From assembly GCA_041584475.1 (NCBI GenBank), contig JBFHDX010000023.1:1-40750 (forward strand): a DNA stretch of 40,750 bases, written 5' to 3'. Numbering within the stretch: the stretch's first letter is position 1; each line of letters starts with the position of its first letter. Below are positions 7,225 to 14,222 of this stretch, piece after piece. Source of the DNA: JBFHDX01 sp041584475. Its GTDB lineage: Bacteria > Pseudomonadota > Alphaproteobacteria > UBA8366 > JADFVY01. The notes under the pieces are model-generated. The model saw nothing but the letters and a program-made list of their open reading frames with translations, had not been told where the DNA came from and searched no databases. A program made the position numbers and the translations under genes.

Positions 7225-8274
7225 TCAGCCAAGATGCCCGGCGTGGCGCTCCGCGAGGTGCAGATAGGCGGCGGCACGGGCACGCCAGTACGACGGATCG
7301 TCGATCTGCGCGTCGTCGAGATGCATGACGGACAAGCGGGCGCGCAAGAGCGCGCGGTGCGCCTTGTAGAACCGGATCAGCGCCGGCGGCGGCCGATCGT
7401 CGAGCGCGGCCAGGCAGGCGTCCAGGATATCGCCACCGGTTTCGGGCGATCCGAGCATCTCGCATTCCATGGCGAGGAAAGCGAGCTCGTCGGCCCAATC
7501 GAGGATGCGCAGATCGCGGCTGCACGTAAGGCAGTCGATGACCGCCGGGTTCGGCCCCAGATAGACGTGCTCGGGGCGCAGATCGCCGTGCCCTTCGAGG
7601 ACCCGGCCGCGCCGCACCCGATGTTCGAACATCGGCATGTTGCTCATCAGGGTCCGGCGCAGCGCGTCCGATACGCGCTCGACCGAGCGGGTCGGCATGC
7701 GGAAATCGGGCCGCAGCAGCGTCTGCCGGTTCGTGGTGATCTGTTCGGCAAGCCGGCGCCGATACTCCGCCGGAGGTACCGCCACGCGGATCGCGTTGCG
7801 AAAGAAGCGAACCAGGAGCCGGACAATACCCTTGAGTTCATCCCCCGCCGCGGCGCCCGACATCGCCACCTGGTCCAGCATCCGGTCCGATGGCAGCCGG
7901 CGCATGCGCACCAGCCAGTCCACCACCTCGCCAGGACAGTCGATCGCCAGATCGCCACCGGGCGTGACGACCAGCGGCGTGACTGCGATATACACGTCCG
8001 GCGCCAACCGCCTGTTCAGGCGGAACTCCGTGTCGCAGTCGCGCAGGCGCGACTCGAGGCTGCGCAGATCGATGAAATCGAAACGGACGGGCTTCTTCAG
8101 CTTGTGCGCGAACAGTTCGCTCAGGAACACCCACGAGACATGCGTCTCGATCGGCTTCACCCAGGGTGGCCGATCGGAATACGCCGTCGGCCTGCGCAGA
8201 AATGCAACTTTCTCCGTGTCGGTGACGACACGTTCGCCTGGTGCTGTAACAAGGCTGTAGAGGCTGCTGACCAT
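7225..8274 (-). CDS. COG2187-type phosphotransferase-like protein (APH-like domain only)
   Basis: A 349-residue protein with the signatures of COG2187, an uncharacterised group related to aminoglycoside phosphotransferases. It has ETHVSWVFL (43-51), KLKKPVRFDFIDL (58-70), RLRDCDTEFRLNRRLAPDVYI (reading on from 76), a Brenner-like catalytic block HGDLRPEHVYL and the following VIDCLTCSRDLRILD metal-binding region. Many COG2187 members are about 500 residues with a C-terminal P-loop kinase domain; that half is missing here. The substrate is unknown. The ATG at 8274 follows GGAG only 3 bases upstream, but it is the point where family similarity begins. A Crp/Fnr-type palindrome at 8390-8403 lies at the class II position for this gene, with CACTAT as a possible -10 (8362-8367). 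Confidence 0.75.
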   Translation of the reverse strand: MVSSLYSLVTAPGERVVTDTEKVAFLRRPTAYSDRPPWVKPIETHVSWVFLSELFAHKLKKPVRFDFIDLRSLESRLRDCDTEFRLNRRLAPDVYIAVTPLVVTPGGDLAIDCPGEVVDWLVRMRRLPSDRMLDQVAMSGAAAGDELKGIVRLLVRFFRNAIRVAVPPAEYRRRLAEQITTNRQTLLRPDFRMPTRSVERVSDALRRTLMSNMPMFEHRVRRGRVLEGHGDLRPEHVYLGPNPAVIDCLTCSRDLRILDWADELAFLAMECEMLGSPETGGDILDACLAALDDRPPPALIRFYKAHRALLRARLSVMHLDDAQIDDPSYWRARAAAYLHLAERHAGHLG

Positions 8275-8389
8275 CACTCCGCGCCCTGAGTCCGCGCGCC
8301 CGGCGCGCTTTTCAGCGATGGCGCCAACGAAACGCGAACTCACCGATCCCCGAATACGGCGATAGTGCCACGCCCGGCCGCCACGGTGC

Positions 8390-8403
8390 TTGACTTGGAT
8401 CAA
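8390..8403. promoter_or_regulatory. Crp/Fnr-type box between the COG2187 gene and the 88-residue gene
   Basis: TTGAC-TTGG-ATCAA, one base from the perfect FNR/FixK consensus palindrome TTGAT-N4-ATCAA. For the minus strand a CACTAT sequence (8362-8367) lies exactly where the -10 should be if the box is centred at -41.5. In the plus direction the spacing to TATAAT at 8432 is 6 bases too long. Confidence 0.5.
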
Positions 8404-8431
8404 TGAACGTCGATCCGCGCGCAACCTAAGC

Positions 8432-8437
8432 TATAAT
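8432..8437 (+). promoter_or_regulatory. -10 element of the 88-residue gene
   Basis: A perfect TATAAT, 26 bases before the ATG at 8464. There is no good -35 at the standard distance, so an activator may be needed. Confidence 0.45.
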
Positions 8438-8463
8438 CGCATCGCGCGGGGAGGGCCGAAGCG

Positions 8464-8730
8464 ATGACGTTGGTGCGGAAATCGGCAAAGGACGGAAACG
8501 CGAAGGCCGCGGCAAGCGACATTCTGCAGATCTGCGGCAAGCTGACGGATGCCCGTGTCGCCGCAATCCTCGCGATCGGTGCGACCATCGAGCAGGTCGA
8601 GGAAGCAGCGGCCTGGGCGAGCGGTGAAAGCGATGTCATGGGTCAGCTCCGGCGGCCGGTGAGCGGACCCGTCGCCGAGATATTCGATATCCTGACCGCC
8701 GACGAGCTGTACGGCGAAGACCGCGACTGA
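8464..8730 (+). CDS. Small conserved-looking cytoplasmic protein, function unknown
   Basis: An 88-residue protein without signal peptide or membrane segment. The N terminus is Lys/Ala-rich and disordered-looking. The core (about 25-85) is predicted helical: VAAILAIGATIEQVEEAAAWA, then DVMGQLRRPVSGPVAEIFDIL. This pattern resembles a small family of proteobacterial hypothetical proteins that I recall but cannot name. GGGGAGGG lies 8 bases before the ATG and TATAAT lies upstream, so both translation and transcription signals support a real gene. It is divergent from the COG2187 gene and shares with it the intergenic region carrying the Crp/Fnr-type box. The CapA-family gene follows 128 bases later. 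Confidence 0.7.
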   Translation: MTLVRKSAKDGNAKAAASDILQICGKLTDARVAAILAIGATIEQVEEAAAWASGESDVMGQLRRPVSGPVAEIFDILTADELYGEDRD

Positions 8731-8858
8731 CGGCACGCGCTTCGCGAGACTGCTCCCGACCCGGAGATCATCGGCATGACGTCGCTTCGCGCGACGGACT
8801 CCCGGGTCGAGTTGTGATGTGCTCTCCCGATCGGTGCCGCGGACCCGGACGAGATCGG

Positions 8859-9866
8859 ATGACGACGCTGGCATTCATTGGTGACTTGATGCTCGGGCGC
8901 CTCGTCAGCGAGGAGACCGCTCGCCGCCCGCCCGGGGATTTCTGGGGCACGACCCTGCCGGTGCTGCGCGCGGCAGACGCCGTATTCGCAAACCTCGAAT
9001 GCGCGATAACGACGCAGGTCGAGCCGTGGCGGCGAACCTACAAGGCGTTCCATTTCCGGGCCGGACCCGATGCCATCGAGTTGCTTCGCGTCGCCGACAT
9101 CCGTTTCGTGAGCCTCGCCAACAACCATGTCCTCGATTTCGAGGTGGCGGGACTGCTCGACACGCTCGACCACCTCGACCGCGCGGCCATCGCCCATGCC
9201 GGCGCCGGACGCACGAGCGCCGAGGCAAGGCGCCCGGCCGTGGTCGAGGCAGCGGGGTGCCGGGTCGGCGTGATTTCGCTGACCGACAACGAACCCGCCT
9301 TTGCCGCCGGCACGACGCAGCCCGGCGTCAACTTCAGCGCCATCCGGCCGAGCCGCGAAATCATCGAGCCGATCGCGGAGTCGGCGCGGAACCTACGGGC
9401 CGGCGGCGCGGATCTCGTCGTGCTCTCGCTGCATTGGGGACCGAACATGGTGGAGATGCCGCCGCGGACATTCCGCGAGTTCGCGCATCGCACGATCGCC
9501 GACGGGATCGATCTGATACACGGACACTCCGCGCATGTCTTCCAGGGCGTAGAACCCCGTGGCAGAGGCATGATCCTGTATGATACTGGGGATTTTCTCG
9601 ACGATTACGCCGTCGACGCGGTGCTGCGCAACGACTGGTCGTTCATCTTCCTCGTCGACGTCGAGAACGGCCGCATCGAGCGGCTTCGCATGTTGCCGGT
9701 GCGGCTCCGGTTCGCGCGTGTAGACCTTGCCACCGGCGACGAGGCGGACAGGATCCGCCAGACGATGGTGCGGCGCAGCCGCGATCTCGGCACGACGTTC
9801 ACGGAGGGCGCATCGGGACCCGACGTCCTTTGCGTCGAGCAGCCCGACACCATCGGCGCCGACTGA
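8859..9866 (+). CDS. CapA-family protein (calcineurin-like, PGA_cap domain)
   Basis: A 335-residue single-domain protein of the CapA/PgsA group, which carries a metallophosphoesterase-like fold and is named after poly-gamma-glutamate capsule synthesis. Motifs in order: FIGDLMLGR at the start (the metal-binding GD), FANLECAIT, FVSLANNHVLDF (the NNH of the family), ISLTDNEPAF, LSLHWGPNM, IHGHSAHVFQG (GHSAH) and LYDTGDFLDDY. There is no signal peptide or membrane anchor, unlike capsule-linked CapA. No other capsule genes are nearby, so a cytoplasmic hydrolase or nucleotide-related role is as likely as polymer synthesis. The ATG at 8859 gives the family-type N terminus; an ATG at 8814 adds 15 residues that look unlike protein. 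A tiny membrane-peptide gene follows closely and probably shares the transcript. Confidence 0.85.
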   Translation: MTTLAFIGDLMLGRLVSEETARRPPGDFWGTTLPVLRAADAVFANLECAITTQVEPWRRTYKAFHFRAGPDAIELLRVADIRFVSLANNHVLDFEVAGLLDTLDHLDRAAIAHAGAGRTSAEARRPAVVEAAGCRVGVISLTDNEPAFAAGTTQPGVNFSAIRPSREIIEPIAESARNLRAGGADLVVLSLHWGPNMVEMPPRTFREFAHRTIADGIDLIHGHSAHVFQGVEPRGRGMILYDTGDFLDDYAVDAVLRNDWSFIFLVDVENGRIERLRMLPVRLRFARVDLATGDEADRIRQTMVRRSRDLGTTFTEGASGPDVLCVEQPDTIGAD

Positions 9867-9894
9867 CCGAACCGCGCATGAAGGGGAATCTCGC

Positions 9895-10011
9895 TTGACC
9901 GCACTACGGGAGAGATTGTCGGACTGGCTGCGCAGGAACGGCCTCGCCGTCTTCCTTGCGGTCGCCGGCATCGTGCTGTTCCTGCTGTTCGCCGGCTATC
10001 TGACGGGCTAG
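9895..10011 (+). CDS. 38-residue single-pass membrane peptide (TTG start)
   Basis: A very short gene just after the CapA-family gene. It starts with TTG at 9895, preceded 6 bases upstream by a near-perfect ribosome-binding site AAGGGGAA (9881-9888). The peptide has an amphipathic N terminus (MTALRERLSDWLRRNG, about 16 residues) and one transmembrane helix (about 17-35, LAVFLAVAGIVLFLLFAGY), ending in LTG and TAG. The positive-inside rule puts the N terminus in the cytoplasm. I know no named family. The strong ribosome-binding site and the clean helix support it. It is probably cotranscribed with the preceding gene (28-base gap). Confidence 0.5.
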   Translation: MTALRERLSDWLRRNGLAVFLAVAGIVLFLLFAGYLTG

Positions 10012-10034
10012 CGCGGCGGCAATATCGACGCCGC

Positions 10035-10892
10035 TCAGGCCTCTGCGAGGAGAGCTCTGTAATGGCGCGTGCATTCCCCCTCGCGCCCGCGCACGACGCG
10101 CTGGCCCTGCAGGGCCCCGCGGCCTTCGGTGACCACCGTACGTTGCCCTTCCGGCCCGTCGTCGGTGTGGAAGTAGATTACGACCCAGTCGCCGATACGG
10201 TCGAGCTCGTGGGCACGCGCCGTGTTCGAGAACAGCACCGTGAAATGCCACGCGCCTCGCTGCGTATGGAGGATCGGCAGCCAGGCACTCCCCTGCGGAT
10301 TGAAGCGCCGCGGTGCGATCTTGCGAAGTCGCCCGGCCGTGGACTGACGGCGATATTCGTCGTCGACGTCGAGCAGCATCTCGACCGGCGGTTCGCGCGC
10401 CGGGACCGCTTGCCGTACGCGCCGCTGCAACATTTGCCCGAGTGCCGCGGCTATCATCCGCGCCCGGCGAGGTCCGATCCCCGGCACCGCTTCGAGACGC
10501 CCGTCATGGGCCGCTATCTCCAGCGCCTCGAGCGTCTCGACATCGAGGCTGTCATGGATCTTCGCGGCGAGTCGTGGCCCGACGCCCGGAATCGAGCGGA
10601 ACAGCCGTTCCGGCGTGAATTCGCCACGCAGCCGTTCCAGCTGACGCCAGCGCCCCGTGCGGTGCATCTCGTCGATGGCAAGCGCAATCGAGCGGCCGAC
10701 GCCGGGCAATCGCTCGAGCCCTTCGAGACCGTCGCGCCGGACAATCGTGGCGAGGTCATCCGCGAGACTCGCGACCGTTCGCGCGGCGCGTCGATAGGCG
10801 CCGACACGGAACGGATTGGCATCCTGTTGCTCGAGCAGGTCGGCCATCTCGCGCAGTCGACCGGCAATCGCCGAATTCTCGGGGCCAGGCAT
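10035..10892 (-). CDS. Helix-hairpin-helix protein: PolX-like N-terminal part fused to an unknown C-terminal domain
   Basis: A 285-residue protein. Residues 1-160 match the front of bacterial PolX DNA polymerases: the 8-kDa-type helical segment with NPFRVGAYRRAART (26-39), then helix-hairpin-helix motifs LPGVG (62-66), IPGVG (101-105) and VPGIG (136-140). The polymerase palm and the PHP exonuclease are absent. In their place is a 110-residue C-terminal region (about 175-285) rich in aromatic residues, with AWHFTVLFSNTARAHELD and WVVIYFHTDD, which I cannot assign. DNA or structured nucleic-acid binding is likely; polymerase activity is not. The start is fixed by GGAGG 7 bases upstream. It is divergent from the CheR-type gene, with an 80-base spacer. 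Confidence 0.75.
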   Translation of the reverse strand: MPGPENSAIAGRLREMADLLEQQDANPFRVGAYRRAARTVASLADDLATIVRRDGLEGLERLPGVGRSIALAIDEMHRTGRWRQLERLRGEFTPERLFRSIPGVGPRLAAKIHDSLDVETLEALEIAAHDGRLEAVPGIGPRRARMIAAALGQMLQRRVRQAVPAREPPVEMLLDVDDEYRRQSTAGRLRKIAPRRFNPQGSAWLPILHTQRGAWHFTVLFSNTARAHELDRIGDWVVIYFHTDDGPEGQRTVVTEGRGALQGQRVVRGREGECTRHYRALLAEA

Positions 10893-10972
10893 CGCTCAAC
10901 CTCCGTGCGCGCGGATGCGCAAGCTGCCCGATATCATACTCCCGGGGCAGCCATGCCGGGAAGCACGCGCCG

Positions 10973-11797
10973 ATGAAGCACGCCAACTGCTGGGACTTTC
11001 TCTGCTGGGCCCTGCCAAGGATGGGGTTCGCGCCGCGGGGATTCCGACGGGTTCGCGGCCAGGTCTGCAAGCGGCTCGCGCGACGCCTGAAGCAACTAGG
11101 CCTCGGTGATCTTGCTGCATACCGCAGGCTCCTCGCGAGCGACGACGCCGAGTGGAGACGACTCGACGCCATCTGCCGTATCACCGTGACCCGATTCTTT
11201 CGCGAACGCGGCCGCTTCGAACGTCTGCAGCACGACGTGCTACCCCGGCTCGCCGCCGCCGCGACCGCGGAGCGACGCCGCCGCCTGCGGGCCTGGAGCG
11301 CCGGTTGCGGCGGCGGCGAGGAGCCCTTCACCCTCAGCATCATCTGGGAGCTGGCCATTGCGCCGGCCTATCCCGCGCTTGCGCTCGAGATATCGGCGAC
11401 GGACGCGGATCCGGACATGCTGCGCCGGGCCGCCCGGGCGACATACGCGGCGGGTACGCTGCGCGAGTTGCCGGCGCAATGGCTCTCCCGGGCTTTCCGC
11501 CCGGTCGACGGACGGGTTCGTCTGCGGCCCGAGTTCCGGCAACGGGTCCGGTTCGACGAGCAGGACATCCGCGAGGCGATGCCGGCGGGGCGGTTCGATC
11601 TTGTGCTTTGCCGTTACCTGGCGTTCACGTATTTCGACGAGGCCGGACAACGAGCCGTGCTGCGCGGTATCGCGCGGCGTTTGCGCCCCGGCGGCATCCT
11701 GATGATCGGCGATAAGGAGGATCTGCCGTCGCCGGCGTGCGACTTCCTGCCGTTCCCAGGAGACCGGGGCCTGTGGCAGCGCGCTCCGGCCGCTTGA
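10973..11797 (+). CDS. CheR-type SAM-dependent methyltransferase (orphan)
   Basis: A 274-residue protein with the CheR fold. It has an N-terminal helical region, TRFFRERGRFERLQ (73-86), which resembles the FFRD segment of CheR, the SAM-binding block SAGCGGGEEPFTL (109-121), the acidic-loop strand ISATDADPDMLRRA and the post-loop DLVLCRYLAFTYFD followed by LRPGGILMIG. CheR methylates glutamates on chemoreceptors, but no chemotaxis genes, receptors or CheB are nearby. The normal NVLIYF-type segment is changed to RYLAFTYF. A different substrate is therefore likely. The ATG at 10973 has only a weak upstream GGAAG. It is the first of three plus-strand genes that lead into the RNase Z-like gene and rtcA and may be one transcript (66-base gap). 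Confidence 0.75.
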   Translation: MKHANCWDFLCWALPRMGFAPRGFRRVRGQVCKRLARRLKQLGLGDLAAYRRLLASDDAEWRRLDAICRITVTRFFRERGRFERLQHDVLPRLAAAATAERRRRLRAWSAGCGGGEEPFTLSIIWELAIAPAYPALALEISATDADPDMLRRAARATYAAGTLRELPAQWLSRAFRPVDGRVRLRPEFRQRVRFDEQDIREAMPAGRFDLVLCRYLAFTYFDEAGQRAVLRGIARRLRPGGILMIGDKEDLPSPACDFLPFPGDRGLWQRAPAA

Positions 11798-11863
11798 ACG
11801 ACCTGCCGGATAGGGGCACCATGACCGCGACGGTCTTGCCCTGCCCCGTTCGACGAGAGACCC

Positions 11864-12901
11864 GTGCGTCCACTGATCCACAGCAGGCTGGTCAATCCCC
11901 CGTTCGGCGACCCGGGAGTCTATGTCGAGTTCCTGTTCGAGCGCCATGCGCTGCTCTTCGACCTCGGCGACCTCGGCCCGCTGTCCGACAGGGCGCTGCT
12001 GCGCGTCAGCGACGTCTTCGTCTCCCACACGCACATGGACCATTTCAACGGATTCGACAGGCTGATCCGGATCCTGCTCGGCCGTGACAAGACGCTTCGG
12101 CTTTTCGGCCCGCCGGGCTTCATCGATCGCGTCTCGCACCGACTCGCCTCCTACACGTGGAACCTCGTGCAGGACTTCTCCACCGATCTCACGCTCGTGG
12201 TCGGCGAACTGGAGCCCGACGGCGCCCTGACCGAGGCGGTGATGCCATGTCGTTCCGCTTTCCGGGTCGAGCGTCGCGAATCGCGCGATAGCGACGGCGG
12301 CATGCTGATCGACACGCCCGCATACCGGGTCCGGGGGTTGGTGCTGGATCATGGCACGCCGTGCCTCGCCTTCGCGGTCGAACAACGGTGTCACGTCAAT
12401 GTCTGGAAGAACCGGGTCGAAGAGATGGGCTTTCGCGTCGGGCCATGGTTGCGCGACCTCAAGCAGGCGATTCTGCGCGGTGACCCGGACGACACGCGGC
12501 TGCGAATCCGATGGCGCGACGGCGACGAAGAGCGGGAGGCCGTGCACGAGCTTGGCGAACTGCGCGCACGGCTGACGCGAACGGTGCTGGGCCAGAAGCT
12601 GGCCTATGTCACGGATGTCGCGTGGACACCGGCGAATCGCGAGGCAATCGTTGAACTCGCCCGCGGCGCCGACCTGCTCTATATCGAAGCCCCGTTTCTC
12701 GACGCGGACCGGGAACTGGCCCGGCGCAAACACCATTTGACCGCGGGACAGGCGGGCGAGTTGGCGCGAGCCGCGGGCGTTGCGAAGGTGGAACCGTTTC
12801 ATTTCTCGCCGCGCTACAGCGACCGCGAAGCGGAGATCAGGGCGGAGGTCGCCCAGCTTGGGTCGGACCGGACGGCTGAGTCCGGCATGGAGGTGCGGTG
12901 A
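11864..12901 (+). CDS. RNase Z-like metallo-beta-lactamase-fold hydrolase
   Basis: A 345-residue protein with the metal-binding motif HTHMDH (55-60) and other RNase Z/ElaC-like features: DHGTPCLAFAVE in mid-protein, YVTDVAWTP in place of the usual GDT strand, LLYIEAPF, a HHLTAGQAGELA block and the closing HFSPRY. ElaC enzymes trim tRNA 3' ends or act as phosphodiesterases. This protein has an insertion between the HxHxDH and the later motifs and lacks a recognisable exosite arm, so it is a paralogue rather than certain tRNase Z. The start is GTG with GAGAGA upstream. Its TGA overlaps the GTG of rtcA in GTGA, so the two are translationally coupled. That coupling argues for a joint role at RNA ends, which is inference. 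Confidence 0.75.
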   Translation: MRPLIHSRLVNPPFGDPGVYVEFLFERHALLFDLGDLGPLSDRALLRVSDVFVSHTHMDHFNGFDRLIRILLGRDKTLRLFGPPGFIDRVSHRLASYTWNLVQDFSTDLTLVVGELEPDGALTEAVMPCRSAFRVERRESRDSDGGMLIDTPAYRVRGLVLDHGTPCLAFAVEQRCHVNVWKNRVEEMGFRVGPWLRDLKQAILRGDPDDTRLRIRWRDGDEEREAVHELGELRARLTRTVLGQKLAYVTDVAWTPANREAIVELARGADLLYIEAPFLDADRELARRKHHLTAGQAGELARAAGVAKVEPFHFSPRYSDREAEIRAEVAQLGSDRTAESGMEVR

Positions 12902-13995
12902 ACCCGGCGCTCGTGATCGACGGATCGCACGGTGAAGGCGGCGGCCAGATCCTCCGCTCGGCGGTAAGCTTCGCCACCCTGTGTCAACGACCGATCGTCA
13001 TCGAGAACATCCGCGCCGACCGTCGCAATCCGGGCCTCGCCGCACAGCACATCACGTCCGTCCGTGCCGCCGCCGCAATCTGCGGCGCCCGGGTCGACGG
13101 CGATACGCTCGGCAGCTCGAGCCTGTCCTTCGTGCCGCAATCGGCGATTCGACCCGGCACATACGAGTTCGACGTCGCCGCCGCACGCGAAGGCGGCAGT
13201 GCCGGCGCCACAAGCCTGGTGATGCAGACGGTCCTGCCACCGCTGGCCCTGGCCGCGGGCACCTCGCGGGTCACCATACGCGGCGGCACGCATATGGCAT
13301 GGAGTCCGTCGTTCGATTATCTGCGGGACGTCTGGCTGGCGGCGCTAGCGAGACTGGGCGTGGACGCGAGCTTGACGCTGAGGGACTGGGGCTGGTTCCC
13401 GGTTGGCGGCGGCTGCATCGAGGCGACCATTCGGGGACGGCCTGCCAGGCGGTTCGATCGGTGCCGCCTGACGGAGCGCGGCGACCTCGTCGAGGTCACC
13501 GGCCGCGCCGTTGCCGCGAACCTGCCCGCACACATCCCGCAACGGATGTGCGACCGAGCGACGGCGCTCCTCGCGGCGCTGCAATGCCGGACGGCGATCG
13601 AGCCGGTCCGCGTGCGTGCGGCCTGCGCCGGGGCCGGGCTGTTCCTCACCGCCCGGTACATGAATATTGCCTGCGGTTTCGGGGCGCTGGGGGCGCGGGG
13701 CAAGGCGTCGGAACAGGTCGCCGAAGAGGCAGTCGAGTCGCTGCTCCGCCATCTGGGTTCGGGTGCGGCGCTCGACAAGCATCTCGGCGACCAACTGCTT
13801 GGCCCGCTCGCGTTCGCCGACGGGCCGTCGCGGTTCACGGTGGAGGCGGTGACCCGCCATCTGGAGACCAACGCATGGGTCCTCGGCCAATTCGGTCTCG
13901 CCGGCGTCAACGTCGCGCGGCGCGAGGACGGGACCGGCGAGGTCGAGGTTTCACCGAATCGGCAGGTCGCCGCCCCGGCGATCGATGCGATTTAG
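12898..13995 (+). CDS. rtcA: RNA 3'-terminal phosphate cyclase
   Basis: RtcA of 365 residues. It converts RNA 3'-phosphate to a 2',3'-cyclic phosphate through an adenylated enzyme. Seen motifs: DGSHGEGGGQILR (8-20), NIRADRRNPGLAAQH (37-51), GGTHMAWSP (129-137) and KHLGDQLLGPLAF with His295, which corresponds to the nucleophile His309 of E. coli RtcA, so it should be active. The start is GTG, with GGAGGT 3 bases upstream, overlapping the preceding gene by 4 bases. The usual partners rtcB (RNA ligase) and rtcR (sigma-54 activator) are absent from the window. An RNase Z-like protein takes their place, which is an unusual pairing. Confidence 0.95.
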   Translation: MNPALVIDGSHGEGGGQILRSAVSFATLCQRPIVIENIRADRRNPGLAAQHITSVRAAAAICGARVDGDTLGSSSLSFVPQSAIRPGTYEFDVAAAREGGSAGATSLVMQTVLPPLALAAGTSRVTIRGGTHMAWSPSFDYLRDVWLAALARLGVDASLTLRDWGWFPVGGGCIEATIRGRPARRFDRCRLTERGDLVEVTGRAVAANLPAHIPQRMCDRATALLAALQCRTAIEPVRVRAACAGAGLFLTARYMNIACGFGALGARGKASEQVAEEAVESLLRHLGSGAALDKHLGDQLLGPLAFADGPSRFTVEAVTRHLETNAWVLGQFGLAGVNVARREDGTGEVEVSPNRQVAAPAIDAI

Positions 13996-14093
13996 CTGGT
14001 GGTTTTCCAGCAGTCGCTCCCGGAGCGGCGTCCGCTCATCCGGACGTGGGTCTCCCCCGCCGGCATGTCGAACCCCACCCCCACCCCGCCCGA

Positions 14094-14128
14094 CCGCGTC
14101 GAGAGGGAGGGAAGTCTCTCCATCGCGG
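14094..14128. repeat. Imperfect hairpin in the rtcA-BON intergenic space
   Basis: CCGCG (14094-14098) and GAGAG (14101-14105) can pair with CTCTC (14116-14120) and CGCGG (14124-14128). There is no T tract on either side. It lies between convergent rtcA and the BON gene and may help end both transcripts, but this is weak. Confidence 0.25.
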
Positions 14129-14222
14129 CAACGTCTTGACGTCAGCCATCGGCGGGAGGGGCAGCGGGACAGGCGGCAGCCGTCGGCGCCACCGGCGCCG
14201 ATCCCGACATACGGGATTTCCG

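Noticed and set aside
8859..9866. Capsule biosynthesis locus
   Set aside because: Only a CapA-type domain is present; no polymerase, export or ligase genes accompany it and the protein lacks a membrane anchor.
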